Source of the DNA: Paracoccus versutus
GTDB taxonomy: Bacteria > Pseudomonadota > Alphaproteobacteria > Rhodobacterales > Rhodobacteraceae
Reading direction: 5' to 3'
Length of the DNA stretch: 64,000 nt
NCBI RefSeq assembly: GCF_000763885.1
Contig: NZ_JRKO01000003.1
Span: forward strand, 1-64,000
Positions 53,829 to 63,308 of this stretch are shown piece by piece; the stretch's first letter is position 1, and each line of letters starts with the position of its first letter. The notes under the pieces were generated by a model. The model searched no databases. It saw only the letters and a program-made list of their open reading frames with translations, and was not told the origin of the DNA. The position numbers and the translations under genes are program-made.

Positions 53829-54784
53829 CGGCGGCCCTTTCCGATCAATAGCGCGATGAAGGTGATGCCGCCGGCGAATTCGACCAGGATGCCAAGCGCG
53901 ATGTTGAAGGCAAAGACCCGCTCCAGCACGGTCTGGCCGCCGACCAGCATGATGATGCCGACCAGCGAGGCGGCGGGCAGCAGGTAGCGATGCGCCGATT
54001 GCCCGACCGCCAGATGCGCCAGGCTGGCCGCGATCAGGCCGAAGAACAGCACCGGCCCGACCAGCGCCGCCGAGACCGCGACCAGGACCGAAACCGCCGC
54101 CAGCACCGAGAGCACCTCGGCCCGCCAGCGGATGCCCAGGTTCACCGCCACCGGCCGGCCAAGCGCGATGACGTCCAGCCGCGACAGGCGCGGGACCAGC
54201 CACAGCGTCACCCCCGCGACCGCGGCGACGGCAATGCCCAGCAGCGTCGGGGGGATGGTGCCGAAGCTGGCGAACAGCATGTCGGACAGCACCATGAACT
54301 CGTTCGGGTCCAGCAGGCGCTGGACGAATTCCGCCAGCATGCGCAGGAAGATGCCGAAGACCACGCCGATCAGCAGCAGGCGGTGCAGGCTGCGCTCCTC
54401 GCCGCCGAAAAGCCACAGGTAAAGCGCCATCGAGGCCCCGACCATCAGCAGGACGTTGAGGCCGAAGACCAGCCGCGGGTCCAGCCCCGCCACCGCGGCC
54501 GAGCCGAACAGCGCCACCAGCACGGTGCTGCACAGCACGAAAAGCGAATCGAAGCCCATGATCGCCGGGGTCAGGATGCGGTTCGCCGTCACGGTCTGGA
54601 ACAGCACGGTCGAGCAGGCGACGGCATGGCCGACCAGCAGCAGGCCCAGCAGTTTCCTGCCGCGAAACGGCAGCACGAAGCCCCAGTTGCCGCGCGCGCC
54701 CAGCGTCATGAAGGCCAGGATCGCGCCCAGGGCCAGCAGGCCCAGGACCAGCAGGGCCAGCCTGGCGCGGCGCTCATGCGGCAC
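53825..54784 (-). CDS. Iron-siderophore ABC transporter permease 2
   Basis: 319-residue FecCD-type permease. Motifs: VLFQTVTANRILTPAIMGFDSLFVL, FGGEERSLHRLLLIGVVFG, LGRPVAVNLGI and LFFGLIAASLAHL, then GQTVLERVFAFNIALGILVEF. The TPAIMGFDSLFVL and LDPNEFM strings are typical of the VctG/YclO/CeuC branch for catecholate or petrobactin uptake. It overlaps permease 1 by 11 bp. Confidence 0.9.
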   Translation of the reverse strand: MPHERRARLALLVLGLLALGAILAFMTLGARGNWGFVLPFRGRKLLGLLLVGHAVACSTVLFQTVTANRILTPAIMGFDSLFVLCSTVLVALFGSAAVAGLDPRLVFGLNVLLMVGASMALYLWLFGGEERSLHRLLLIGVVFGIFLRMLAEFVQRLLDPNEFMVLSDMLFASFGTIPPTLLGIAVAAVAGVTLWLVPRLSRLDVIALGRPVAVNLGIRWRAEVLSVLAAVSVLVAVSAALVGPVLFFGLIAASLAHLAVGQSAHRYLLPAASLVGIIMLVGGQTVLERVFAFNIALGILVEFAGGITFIALLIGKGRR

Positions 54785-55730
54785 GGTCGCGGCTCCGCAG
54801 GATCAGGACCAGGAAGACGCCGCTGCCCAGCACGCCCAGCACCGTGCCCAGCGGCACCTCGTAGGGCGCGCGGATCACCCGGCCCAGGATGTCGCAGGCC
54901 AGGACCAGCGCCGCGCCCGAGACCGCGACCCAGGGCACCGCCCGGCGCATGTTGTCGCCAAGCGCCAGGCTGACGATGTTCGGCACGATCAGCCCCAGGA
55001 AGGGGATCATCCCCACCGTCACCACCACGACCGCCGTGACCAGCGCGACGATGGCCAGCCCCAGCGCCACCACCCGCCCATGCGCAAGGCCCAGCGAGCT
55101 GGCGATGTCCCGCCCCAGCCCGGCGACGGTAAAGCGGTCTGCGGCCAGCCAGGCAAGGGCGGCCATGGCTGCGCCCAGCCACAAGAGTTCATAGCGGCCG
55201 CGCAGCACGCCCGACAGGTCGCCCTGGGTCCAGGCCAGCACGGTCTGGATCAGGTCGAAGCGATAGGCGACAAAGGCGGTGCCGGCATAGATCACCCCGC
55301 TCAGCAGGATGCCGACCAGCGGCACCAGCATCGGGTCGCGCAGCGGCACGCGGCGCAGGATGGCCAGGAACAGCGCCGTGCCCGCCATGGCAAAGCCCGC
55401 GCCGGCGGCCATCTTGGCGATGACCGGTGCGCCGGGCGCGACCAGCGTCATCACCAGCAGCCCCAGCCCCGCCGATTCCATCGTGCCGGTATTGGCCGGC
55501 TCGACGAAGCGGTTGCGGATCACGATCTGCGTCAGCAGCCCGGCGATCGCCATCGAGGCGCCCGACAGCAGCAGGGCCAGCATCCGCGGCAGCCGGCTTT
55601 CGACCAGCACCAGCCAGTCGAGCTCCTGCCCCGCCAGGATGCCGCGCAGGCTGACATGGGACATGCCGACGAACAGGCTTGCCAGCGCAAGCCCGGCGGT
55701 CAGGGCCACCGCTGCCGCAAGCCGGGACAT
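54774..55730 (-). CDS. Iron-siderophore ABC transporter permease 1
   Basis: 318-residue FecCD-type permease with about nine helices. It has ESRLPRMLALLLSGASMAIAGLLTQIVIRNRFVEPANTG, the conserved opening of the VctD/YclN/CeuB branch, then GGLGRDIASSLGLAHGRVVALGLAIVA-like coupling and IPFLGLIVPNIVSLALGDNMRRAVPW. The gene starts one base after the binding-protein stop. Confidence 0.9.
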   Translation of the reverse strand: MSRLAAAVALTAGLALASLFVGMSHVSLRGILAGQELDWLVLVESRLPRMLALLLSGASMAIAGLLTQIVIRNRFVEPANTGTMESAGLGLLVMTLVAPGAPVIAKMAAGAGFAMAGTALFLAILRRVPLRDPMLVPLVGILLSGVIYAGTAFVAYRFDLIQTVLAWTQGDLSGVLRGRYELLWLGAAMAALAWLAADRFTVAGLGRDIASSLGLAHGRVVALGLAIVALVTAVVVVTVGMIPFLGLIVPNIVSLALGDNMRRAVPWVAVSGAALVLACDILGRVIRAPYEVPLGTVLGVLGSGVFLVLILRSRDRAA

Positions 55731-55731
55731 C

Positions 55732-56637
55732 TCAGGATCGCGCCGCCAGCGCCTCGGTCAACTGGTCCAGCAGCCGGTTCAGCGCGGTATAGCCGCCGAA
55801 GGCGATATAGGCGGCATGCGGGTCCAGATGCACGACATGCCCGTCCCGCACCGCCCTGGTCCGCGCCATCAGCGGATTGTCCAGCGCGGCGCGGGCGCCC
55901 GCGCCCGCCTCGCCCACGCCGGCATCGCGGTCGATGACGAAGATCCAGTCGGGGTCGCGTTCCAGGATATATTCGAACGAGATCACGTCGCCGCCGTGGA
56001 AGCGGTCGTCGATGTCCGGGGCGACGGTGGCAAAGCCCAGCTGGCTGTGGATCCAGCCCACCCGCGACTTGGGCCCATAGGCGCCCAGCTTGCCGCCGTT
56101 CGTGACCAGGATCAGCGCGGTCCCGGCCCCCGGCGCGATTTCCTTCAGATGCGCGATCTTGGCGTCCAGCGCCTCGACCATCCGGGCCGCCTGCTCGGGC
56201 TTGCCGAAGATCCGGCCCAGCGTCTCGACATTGCCGCGGACCGAGGCGAAGAGGTCGTCGCCCAGGCTCAGGTCCACGGTCGGCAGGATCCGCGACATTT
56301 CCGCATAGGCCGGTGCGGTGCGGGTGCCGACGATCATCAGCGCGGCGCCCGAGGCGGCGATGGCCTCGTAATCCGGCTCGAAGATCGTGCCGACCTTGGG
56401 CAGGGGGTCGGCATAGTCCTGCAGGTAATCCGGCAGGTTGCTGCCCAGCACGCCGGCCGGCTGTGCGCCCAGGGCATGGGCGATATCCAGCGCGTTGATG
56501 TCCAGGATCAGCACCTTTTCGGGCGGCGCCGGCAGGACCGTTTCGCCCTGGGAATGGGCGATGGTCATCGGCTGGGCCCAGGCCGCGGCCCCCAGGACAA
56601 GCGCCGTTGCGGTCGCTGCGATCAATCTGCCAAACAT
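55732..56637 (-). CDS. Iron-siderophore periplasmic binding protein
   Basis: 301 residues with signal MFGRLIAATATALVLGAAAWA. The two-lobed helical-backbone fold of CeuE/VctP/YclQ proteins is suggested by LILDINALDIAHALGA, GTIFEPDYEAIAASGAALMIVG and GWIHSQLGFATVAPDIDDRFHGGDVISFEYI. ATG 56637 has AGGAGG six bases upstream; the longer frame is rejected. Upstream is a small inverted repeat GGTCAA-N3-TTGACC (56688-56702), which may be part of its promoter. First gene of the iron operon. Confidence 0.9.
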   Translation of the reverse strand: MFGRLIAATATALVLGAAAWAQPMTIAHSQGETVLPAPPEKVLILDINALDIAHALGAQPAGVLGSNLPDYLQDYADPLPKVGTIFEPDYEAIAASGAALMIVGTRTAPAYAEMSRILPTVDLSLGDDLFASVRGNVETLGRIFGKPEQAARMVEALDAKIAHLKEIAPGAGTALILVTNGGKLGAYGPKSRVGWIHSQLGFATVAPDIDDRFHGGDVISFEYILERDPDWIFVIDRDAGVGEAGAGARAALDNPLMARTRAVRDGHVVHLDPHAAYIAFGGYTALNRLLDQLTEALAARS

Positions 56638-56737
56638 GCCTGCCTCCTGCGGATCGTCGGGCGCAGGTAAATGCCCGGCGGGGACGGGGTCAAGCTTTGA
56701 CCTTGGGTTTTTATCGGGATTGCCGGGCGCGCGGCCG

Positions 56738-57643
56738 CTAGACCGCGTCCCGGCCCGGCAGGCCGTTGATCCGCATGGCGGCAAAGCGCTCGCGCAGCCA
56801 GCGCGCGGCGGGGCCGCTGGGGCGCTGCTTGTGCCAGACCAGTTCCAGCGCCACCGGCCAGTCGGCGCCGTCGAATTGCAGCGGCGGCGTCACCAGCTCG
56901 TCGCGGACCGGAGAGTTGTCGATGATATGGTCCGGGACCAGCGCCCAGCCGATGCCCTGCCGGACCATTTGCAGGATCACCCAGTGGCTTTCGACCCACC
57001 AGACCTCGGCCGCCGTGCGCAGGCGCTGCTTTTCCGGCCCCTCGCTGCGCACCGCCACCATCAGCTGGCGGTGGCGCTTGAGTTCCTCCCAATCGACCAG
57101 CGTGTTCGCCAGCGGGTGGTCCTTGCCGCAGACCAGCTTCAGGGGCACCCAGCCCAGGGTGTGAAAGGCGATCTCGGTCGGCAGGATTTCCTGGCGCCAC
57201 ATCACGCCGATGTCGGCCTTGCCGTCCAGCACCAGCCGGCTGACGTCCTCCATCATCGGGAACAGCAGCTCCAGCTCGACATGCGGGAAATGCGCGGCGA
57301 AATCGGCGAAAAGCGTGGCCAGCGGCTGTTCGGGGTAAAGCTCGTCGATGGCGACGGCCAGCCGATGCTCGACATGCGCGGTCAGGCTGGCGGCGACGCC
57401 GATCAGGTGTTCGCGGCGGTCCAGCACCACCCTGGCCTCGGCCAGCAGCCGCTCGCCCGCCGGGGTCAGCACCGGGTTGCGCCCCTCGCGGCTGAACAGC
57501 GCGACGCCCAGGTCGTCCTCCAGGTTCGAGACCTGGGTGCTGATCGCGGATTGCGCCTTGCGCAGCGCCCGCCCCGCGGCCGAGAACGAGCCGTGCTGCG
57601 CGGCGGCGACGAAAGCTTCCAGCTGGTCCAGCGATACGGTCAT
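56738..57643 (-). CDS. LysR-family regulator, probable regulator of the PACE efflux gene
   Basis: 301 residues. N-terminal helix-turn-helix: LDQLEAFVAAAQHGSFSAAGRALRKAQSAISTQVSNLEDDLGVALFSREGR. The rest is the LysR ligand-binding domain (RLAVAIDELYPEQPL, ADIGVMWRQEILPTEIAFHTLGWVPLKLVCGKDHPL). It is divergent from the PACE gene with a 93-bp gap that contains CCATCT-N7-AGATGG next to its own start. The AceR-AceI pair is arranged in the same way in other bacteria. Confidence 0.9.
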   Translation of the reverse strand: MTVSLDQLEAFVAAAQHGSFSAAGRALRKAQSAISTQVSNLEDDLGVALFSREGRNPVLTPAGERLLAEARVVLDRREHLIGVAASLTAHVEHRLAVAIDELYPEQPLATLFADFAAHFPHVELELLFPMMEDVSRLVLDGKADIGVMWRQEILPTEIAFHTLGWVPLKLVCGKDHPLANTLVDWEELKRHRQLMVAVRSEGPEKQRLRTAAEVWWVESHWVILQMVRQGIGWALVPDHIIDNSPVRDELVTPPLQFDGADWPVALELVWHKQRPSGPAARWLRERFAAMRINGLPGRDAV

Positions 57644-57647
57644 CGAT

Positions 57648-57666
57648 CCATCTCGTTTTCAGATGG
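57648..57666. promoter_or_regulatory. LysR-box candidate between the regulator and PACE genes
   Basis: CCATCT (57648-57653), seven bases, AGATGG (57661-57666): perfect arms, of the size and ATC-N9-GAT form typical of LysR sites. It lies just upstream of the LysR start, so it probably serves autoregulation and control of the divergent gene. Confidence 0.55.
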
Positions 57667-57736
57667 AAGCTAACTTTGCTCTGCTGAGAATCAAGATAGA
57701 AACGGCGCAACACGCAACAACGGAAAGATTCGGACC

Positions 57737-58177
57737 ATGACGATGCGCAGTTTCCCCGACCGGGTGCGGCATGCGCTGATGTTCGAGACCATCGGACTGG
57801 CCATCATCACCCCGGCGACGGCCTGGCTTTACGGCAAGCCGCTGCTCGACATGGGCGTGGTGGGCGTGGGGGCGGCGACCCTGGCGACGGTCTGGACCTT
57901 TGTCTTCAACCTGGGCTTCGACCATGCGATGCGCTGGCTGCACGGCCATACCCGCAAGGCGCTGCATCACCGGCTGCTGCATACCCTGCTGTTCGAGGGC
58001 GGCCTGCTGGTCATGCTGCTGCCGCCGATGGCCTGGTACCTGGGCATGACGCTGTGGCAGACGCTGCTGCTCGACCTGTTCATCGTGGCCTTCTACCTGG
58101 TCTATAACTTCGTCTTCAACATCGCCTATGACCGGATTTTCCCGCTGCCCGACATGCCGCGCGGGCAGCCGGCCTAG
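57737..58177 (+). CDS. PACE-family efflux transporter (AceI-like)
   Basis: 146 residues made of two tandem bacterial transmembrane pair domains, four helices in total. The first pair has RHALMFETIGLAIITPATAW and YNF-like VWTFVFNLGFDHAM; the second LLHTLLFEGGLLVMLLPPMAWYLG and FYLVYNFVFNIAYDRIFPLP. The repeated FExxG and NxxFD/YD motifs are diagnostic of PACE exporters, whose known substrates are biocides such as chlorhexidine and, physiologically, diamines. Its stop overlaps that of the convergent LysR gene by four bases. Confidence 0.92.
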   Translation: MTMRSFPDRVRHALMFETIGLAIITPATAWLYGKPLLDMGVVGVGAATLATVWTFVFNLGFDHAMRWLHGHTRKALHHRLLHTLLFEGGLLVMLLPPMAWYLGMTLWQTLLLDLFIVAFYLVYNFVFNIAYDRIFPLPDMPRGQPA

Positions 58178-59058
58178 CCGGGATCGCGGGCGATCTCGTC
58201 CAGCAGGAAGGCGCGGAACTTGCGGATGCTGGGGCGGTTGCGGCGGCCGGTGGGATAGACCAGCCAATAGCTGCGGCCGTTCTGCGCCACCAGCGGGAAG
58301 GGCTGGATCAGCCCGCCGGTCGCCAGCTCGAAGCGAAAGAAGCGCGGCGTCAGCAGCGCGACGCCATAACCCTCCAGTGCCGCCCGCGCCTCGTGCAGGT
58401 CGGTCGAAAGCGTCAGGCCGGGCTTGGGCGGGATTTCCCGGAAATCGACGCCGGCCTCGCGCATCCAGACCGCCCAGTTCGGGTCCACCCGGTCCAGCAG
58501 CGGCAGCTTCAGCAGGTCGGCCGGTTCGCGCAATTCGTGCTTTTTTGCCAGTTCGGGCGACAGCATGGGCGTGTATTCGATGGGCATCAGGCAATGCGCC
58601 TCGAGGCCCGGCCAGCCGCCCTCGCCGGCGCGGATCGCGACCGTGATGTCCTCGCGCCCGAAATCGACCAGGTTGTCGGCGGTCTCCAGCCGCACGGCCA
58701 GGTTCGGGTGGTTCATCTGGAACTTGCCCAGCCGCGGCGACAGCCACGCCCCGGCAAAGGTCGGCACGGTCGAGATCGACAGGGTCGAGACCGAATCCGC
58801 CGAAGGGTCGGCATAAGCCTCGCGCAGCATGTCGAAGGCGTCGATGGTGGGGCGGGCGAACAGCGCCCCGGTCTCGGTCAGCACGATGCCGCGCGGCTTG
58901 CGCAGGAACAGCGGCGTCGCCAGCCGCTCCTCGAGCAGGCGGATCTGGTAGCTGACGGCGGCCTGGGTCATGCCCAGTTCCTCGGCGGCGCGGGTAAAGC
59001 TCAGGTGCCGCGCCACCGCCTCAAAGGCGCGCAGGGCGGCGAGAGGGGGGATGGACAT
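58174..59058 (-). CDS. LysR-family regulator, GcvA-like
   Basis: 294 residues. PPLAALRAFEAVARHLSFTRAAEELGMTQAAVSYQIRLLEERLATPLFLR is the GcvA-type helix-turn-helix; the C-terminal part includes IRAGEGGWPGLEAHCLMPIEYTPMLSPELA and the LVYPTGRRNRPSIRKFRAFL end seen in this subgroup. It is divergent from the small DUF1127 gene, with two palindromes in the 104-bp gap, one of which overlaps its own start codon. The target is probably itself and the DUF1127 gene. Confidence 0.9.
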   Translation of the reverse strand: MSIPPLAALRAFEAVARHLSFTRAAEELGMTQAAVSYQIRLLEERLATPLFLRKPRGIVLTETGALFARPTIDAFDMLREAYADPSADSVSTLSISTVPTFAGAWLSPRLGKFQMNHPNLAVRLETADNLVDFGREDITVAIRAGEGGWPGLEAHCLMPIEYTPMLSPELAKKHELREPADLLKLPLLDRVDPNWAVWMREAGVDFREIPPKPGLTLSTDLHEARAALEGYGVALLTPRFFRFELATGGLIQPFPLVAQNGRSYWLVYPTGRRNRPSIRKFRAFLLDEIARDPG

Positions 59059-59142
59059 AAGGCTGCCTTATGGGTGCTTGCCGAGGCTTTGTTGGTCAAA
59101 CCGGCGCCAGACTAGCATGATCGCGTCATGGATCAACCATGA
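59056..59142. promoter_or_regulatory. Two palindromes in the LysR/DUF1127 divergent promoter
   Basis: CATAAGG-N3-CCTTATG (59056-59072) covers the LysR start codon, and TCATGG-N5-CCATGA (59126-59142) has the T-N11-A shape of a LysR box, 21 bp before the small gene's start. Both have perfect arms. Autorepression and control of the divergent gene are inferred. Confidence 0.55.
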
Positions 59143-59162
59143 CCACTGAAAGGAGGGCTGAA

Positions 59163-59420
59163 ATGTCCGACCATCCTGCATGCGACCGTGAACGCCCTTT
59201 CCTGCCGATCCTGTCGCGGCTGTTCGCCATGCTTCGTGGCGATAAGCCCAGCCTATCGCCCTGCCTGGACCGGATGGCGGCGTTGGATCATCCGGCGACG
59301 CGCAAGGCGCTGGCCGACCTGCCCGAGCATCTGTTGCGCGACATCGGCGTGGCCGACACGCGCAGCGATGCGGCCGCCCCCTCGCAGGAAGGCGACGCGC
59401 TGCGCCGTCATCTGTGGTAG
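59163..59420 (+). CDS. DUF1127 (YjiS-like) small protein
   Basis: 85 residues ending in the DUF1127 motif KALADLPEHLLRDIGVADTR. AGGAGG sits about seven bases before ATG 59163; an in-frame ATG farther up (at 59139) overlaps the palindrome and is less likely. DUF1127 proteins are small, often stress-induced, and in Rhodobacteraceae some bind RNA and affect small RNA turnover. It is divergent from the GcvA-like LysR gene, which probably controls it. Confidence 0.85.
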   Translation: MSDHPACDRERPFLPILSRLFAMLRGDKPSLSPCLDRMAALDHPATRKALADLPEHLLRDIGVADTRSDAAAPSQEGDALRRHLW

Positions 59421-59503
59421 ACCAGCCTGTGCCGCGCGCCCCTGATGCACCGGGTGCGCGGCAGTCGCATGCCGGTGCCTGACTTGTCCGCGAGGCGCCG
59501 GCG

Positions 59504-59668
59504 TCAGCCCGTATCGGATCTGCAGCGCGCCAGGGCCAGGACGAAGACCGTCGCCACGCCCGATCCGGCATAGAGCGCCAGGCTGCTGACCAGGCCGCAA
59601 ATTCCGAACAGGCATCCTGCCAGGGCGGAAAGCGTCGCCACCAGCATCGAAACGATCAGGATGCCCAT
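59504..59668 (-). CDS. Small membrane protein
   Basis: 54 residues, too short for most gene callers: MGILIVSMLVATLSALAGC, then a second hydrophobic stretch LFGICGLVSSLALYAGSG and VATVFVLALARCRSDTG. Two TM helices are likely, with cysteines between. The ribosome binding site is poor, so expression is uncertain. Composition and codon pattern are coherent and the frame has no alternative gene over it. Confidence 0.5.
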   Translation of the reverse strand: MGILIVSMLVATLSALAGCLFGICGLVSSLALYAGSGVATVFVLALARCRSDTG

Positions 59669-59813
59669 GCAGAACCGCACCCGCCACGCAGGTCAGTCGA
59701 GGGTGCGGGAATTTTTCGTGCCGGTCGCCGCCTGTCGTTTCTTTCCATACCTGTCTGCACTGATTCGCGTATCTACGAAGCAGACTATATAGACAAAATC
59801 CTGACGGTATCCC

Positions 59814-59850
59814 GATAAAAGCGCCGAAACGCATCAGGGGCGTTTCGACG
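59814..59850 (-). terminator. Rho-independent terminator of the small gene at 59881
   Basis: CGAAACGC (59825-59832) pairs with GCGTTTCG (59840-59847) across a 7-base loop; on the minus strand it is followed by a T-rich tract (the TAAAA run at 59815-59820 read in reverse). A second perfect hairpin, GGGCAGG/CCTGCCC (59854-59872), lies between it and the gene stop. Confidence 0.75.
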
Positions 59851-59880
59851 CAGGGGCAGGCGCGGCCTGCCCGACCCGGA

Positions 59881-60036
59881 TCAGAGGTGGATCGCGGCGA
59901 ATTTCGTCTCGTCGATGCCCAGGCGGCGCAGGTCGGCTGCGGCGGGACGGCGGTGCGCTTCGGCCGCCGAGGCGACGGCGATGGCGGCCCGCAGGGTCGA
60001 AAGGGCCGAGGTGAGGGAATGATAAGCGCGGTGCAT
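59881..60036 (-). CDS. Small DUF1127-like protein
   Basis: 51 residues: MHRAYHSLTSALSTLRAAIA, VASAAEAHRRPAAADLRRLG, IDETKFAAIHL. The RPAAADLRRLGIDETKFAAI end resembles the DUF1127/YjiS tail with R-x-L-GI-D. A T-rich terminator follows it directly on the same strand, which supports a real, separately transcribed gene. Its ribosome binding site is weak. It is probably a relative of the gene at 59163. Confidence 0.65.
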   Translation of the reverse strand: MHRAYHSLTSALSTLRAAIAVASAAEAHRRPAAADLRRLGIDETKFAAIHL

Positions 60037-60182
60037 TTTTCTGCCTGTCTTCTAGGTTTCATCGAACATGTCGATGACAGACAGATGGGCCTCGCCCGGC
60101 CTTTCTGCAACGCGGCAAAACGGCAAGGCGGCCATGACGCCAGCACATGGCGGGCCCGGCCCTTGTCGGGCCGGGCGGCGGG

Positions 60183-61700
60183 TCAGTCCTCTTCGCCGGC
60201 CAGCTGGCTCAGCACCTCGCCCTTGCCGCGGGCGCGCAGGATCAGCGGCACGATCAGCGCCAGCGCGGCGATGCCCAGAAGCACGGCGGCGATGGGCGAT
60301 TGCACCAACGTCGTCCAGTCGCCCTGGCTGATCGACAGTGCCCGGCGCAGCTGCTGCTCGGCCATCGGGCCCAGGATCAGGCCGACGACGATCGGCGCGA
60401 TCGGATAGCCGAAAAGCCGCATCACATAGCCCAGCACGCCAAAGCCCAGCAGCATCCCCAGCTCGAAGGCCGAGGGGTTGGCGCCGATGGTGCCCAGCGT
60501 CGCGAACAGCAGGATGCCGGCGTAAAGCCAGGGCTTCGGCACCGTCAGCAGCTTCACCCACAGCCCGATCAGCGGCAGGTTCAGCACCAGGAGCATGGCG
60601 TTCGCGATCAGCAGGCTGGCGATCAGCCCCCAGACCAGCGTCGGGTTGGTGGCGAACAGCAGCGGGCCGGGCTGCAGCCCGAACTGCTGGAAGCCGGCCA
60701 GCATGATCGCCGCCGTGGCCGAGGTCGGCAGGCCCAGCGTCAGCAGCGGCACCAGCGTGCCGGCCGCGCTGGCGTTGTTCGCGGCCTCGGGGCCGGCGAC
60801 GCCCTCGATGGCGCCGTTGCCGAATTCCTCGGGATGCTTGGTCAGCTTCTTCTCGGTGGCATAGGACAGGAAGGTGCCGATCTCGGCCCCGCCCGCCGGC
60901 ATGGCGCCGATGGGAAAGCCGATGAAGGTGCCGCGCAGCCAGGGCTTCCACGACCGCGCCCAGTCGCGGCGGCTCATCCAGATCGAGCCCTTGACGGCCG
61001 TCACCTCGTCCTCGACCTGCAGGCGCTGGCCGGCGATGAACAGCGCCTCGCCCAGGGCGAACATGGCGACGGCCATGGTCGTCACCTCGATCCCGTCCAG
61101 CAGTTCGGGCACGCCGAAGGACAGCCGCGCCTGGCCGGTCAGCTGGTCGATGCCGATGCAGGCCAAGGCCAGGCCCAGGAACAGCGATGTCAGCCCGCGC
61201 AGCGCCGAATCGCCGAAGGCGGCCGAGACGGTGACGAAGGCCAGCACCATCAGCGCGAAATATTCGCGCGGGCCGAAGACCAGCGCCACCTTGACGATCC
61301 AGGGCGCAAGGAAGGCCAGCAGCAGCGTCGCGATCAGCCCGGCGATGAACGAGCCGATGGCGGCGGTGGCCAGCGCCGGCCCGCCGCGGCCCTTGCGGGC
61401 CATCTTGTTGCCTTCCAGCGCGGTGATGATCGAGGCGCTTTCGCCCGGCGTGTTCAGCAGGATCGAGGTGGTCGAGCCGCCATACATGCCGCCGTAATAG
61501 ATGCCGGCGAACATGATGAGCGAGCCGGCCGGATCCAGCCGGTAGGTCACGGGCAGCAGAAGCGCCACGGTCAGCGCCGGGCCGATGCCGGGCAGCACGC
61601 CGACCGCGGTGCCCAGCGTCACGCCGATCAGCGCGTAAAGCAGCATCATCGGGTCGGCGGCGGTGCCGAGCCCCTGCATCAGGAATTCGAATGCGCTCAT
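60183..61700 (-). CDS. tctA: Tripartite tricarboxylate transporter large membrane subunit
   Basis: 505-residue TctA protein with about 12 helices: [27 protein letters not shown], the signature [40 protein letters not shown] and [21 protein letters not shown]. It forms the channel of the TTT transporter and uses an ion gradient. It lies 3 bp downstream of tctB. Confidence 0.95.
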   Translation of the reverse strand: MSAFEFLMQGLGTAADPMMLLYALIGVTLGTAVGVLPGIGPALTVALLLPVTYRLDPAGSLIMFAGIYYGGMYGGSTTSILLNTPGESASIITALEGNKMARKGRGGPALATAAIGSFIAGLIATLLLAFLAPWIVKVALVFGPREYFALMVLAFVTVSAAFGDSALRGLTSLFLGLALACIGIDQLTGQARLSFGVPELLDGIEVTTMAVAMFALGEALFIAGQRLQVEDEVTAVKGSIWMSRRDWARSWKPWLRGTFIGFPIGAMPAGGAEIGTFLSYATEKKLTKHPEEFGNGAIEGVAGPEAANNASAAGTLVPLLTLGLPTSATAAIMLAGFQQFGLQPGPLLFATNPTLVWGLIASLLIANAMLLVLNLPLIGLWVKLLTVPKPWLYAGILLFATLGTIGANPSAFELGMLLGFGVLGYVMRLFGYPIAPIVVGLILGPMAEQQLRRALSISQGDWTTLVQSPIAAVLLGIAALALIVPLILRARGKGEVLSQLAGEED

Positions 61701-61703
61701 GGC

Positions 61704-62198
61704 TCAGCCCCGCGGAAAGACCAGATGCTCAAGCGGCCCGGCGGGCAAATGCAGCATCAGAAGTTGCGAGAAGATCGCCCAGACCACGAAGGCGAAGACG
61801 ATGCCGATGGGAATGGTCATCGCCAGGTTGCGCTTGCCGAAGGCCCGCGCGGTAAAGGCGAAGAGGATGCCCGTGGCGATGGAAAAGCCCGCGACATGCA
61901 GCAGCATCAGCTGCGCGGCCAGGCCCGCGACGATCCACAGGACCGGCACGGCGTTCTGCGGCGGGCGCTGGGGGAAATCGCCGCGCAGCGCCTCGATGGC
62001 GGTCCAGGCGGCCAGGCCGATCAGCGCGAAGCCCACGACGCGCGGCACGCTGGCGGGGCCCACGCCGGAATAGCCGCCCAGGTCGGCCAGGCGCGCGCTG
62101 TCCCACAGCATCACGCCGCCGACCGCCACCAGCCCGGCGGCGATGATCAGCGCCGCCGTATCACGGCGGCGCGGCGGTTCGTGGCGGTTGCCGCTCAT
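61704..62198 (-). CDS. tctB: Tripartite tricarboxylate transporter small membrane subunit
   Basis: 164 residues with four predicted helices (TAALIIAAGLVAVGGVMLWDSA, VVGFALIGLAAWTAIEAL, VLWIVAGLAAQLMLLHVAGFSIATGILFAF, TIPIGIVFAFVVWAIFSQLLML). Poorly conserved family, but the place between tctC and tctA and the size fit. Start overlaps the tctC stop as ATGA. Confidence 0.9.
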   Translation of the reverse strand: MSGNRHEPPRRRDTAALIIAAGLVAVGGVMLWDSARLADLGGYSGVGPASVPRVVGFALIGLAAWTAIEALRGDFPQRPPQNAVPVLWIVAGLAAQLMLLHVAGFSIATGILFAFTARAFGKRNLAMTIPIGIVFAFVVWAIFSQLLMLHLPAGPLEHLVFPRG

Positions 62199-63136
62199 TT
62201 CACCAGACCGATGTCCTTGAGGATCGCCTCGGTCGAGGTCACGTCCTGTTCAAGCTGGGCCTCGAAGTCCGGGCCGGCCAGGTAGGTGTCCATCCAGCCC
62301 TTGTCCGAAAGCTGCTTTTGCCAGTTTTCCGACTTGGCCATCTTCTCGATGTCGGCGGTGACCTTGGCCTTCTGCTCGTCCGACAGGCCCGGCGCGGCGG
62401 CGACCATGCGCCAGTTCTCCAGCGTCACGTCCAGCCCGGCCTCTTGCAGGGTGGGCGCATCGACGCCCTCCAGCCGCTCGGGCGAGGTCACGGCCAGAAG
62501 GCGCAGCGTGCCGGCCTGGATCTGGGCCTCGAACTCGCCCAGCGAGGAAATGCCCGCCGTCACCTGGTTGCCCAGGATCGCCGCCAGGGCCTCGCCGCCG
62601 CCGGAATAGGCGATGTAGTTGATCTTGGTCGGATCGACGCCGGCCGCCTTGGCGATCAGGCCCACGGCGATATGGTCGGTGCCGCCGGCCGAGCCGCCGG
62701 CCCAGCTGACCGCGCCGGGATCGGCCTTCAGCGCCTCGATCAGCCCGGCGATGTCCTGGATGGGCGAGGCGGCGGGAACCACGATCGCCTCGTATTCGCC
62801 GGTCAGCCGGGCGATGGGGGTCACGTCCTTGAGCGAGACGGGCGAGTTGTTGGTCAGGATCGCCCCGACCATGACATAGCCGCCGACGATCAGCGTATCG
62901 GGGTTGCCCTTGTTCTGGCTGGCGAATTGCGCCAGGCCGATGGTGCCGCCGGCGCCGGGCACGTTCTGCACCTGCACCGATTTCGAGATGCCTTCCTCTT
63001 GCATCACGGTCTGCATGGTGCGGGCGGTCTGGTCCCATCCGCCGCCGGGGTTGGCCGGGGCGATGATGGTGTAATCGGCCATGGCCGGGACCGCGACGGC
63101 CCCCGCGAACAGGCTGGCGAGAACGAATTGCTTCAT
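62195..63136 (-). CDS. tctC: Tripartite tricarboxylate transporter binding protein (Bug family)
   Basis: 313 residues with signal [20 protein letters not shown]. Bug-type ligand features: [56 protein letters not shown] and [27 protein letters not shown] lies upstream of ATG 63136. The substrate is a carboxylate, not predictable further. Confidence 0.93.
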   Translation of the reverse strand: MKQFVLASLFAGAVAVPAMADYTIIAPANPGGGWDQTARTMQTVMQEEGISKSVQVQNVPGAGGTIGLAQFASQNKGNPDTLIVGGYVMVGAILTNNSPVSLKDVTPIARLTGEYEAIVVPAASPIQDIAGLIEALKADPGAVSWAGGSAGGTDHIAVGLIAKAAGVDPTKINYIAYSGGGEALAAILGNQVTAGISSLGEFEAQIQAGTLRLLAVTSPERLEGVDAPTLQEAGLDVTLENWRMVAAAPGLSDEQKAKVTADIEKMAKSENWQKQLSDKGWMDTYLAGPDFEAQLEQDVTSTEAILKDIGLVK

Positions 63137-63308
63137 GGTCTTCCTCCGCATCGGCCGGACGCATCCGCGCCGGTCCCGTTATCCGCATTTTCTGGGTCTG
63201 GCCTGCATCTCTCCCGGAATGCAGGCGTCCTCCGCAAGCCCGCGCGCAGGCGGGCCCCGTGCCTTTCCAGCACAGAAAGCTGTCATGGACCTGACATCGC
63301 GGCGAAAA

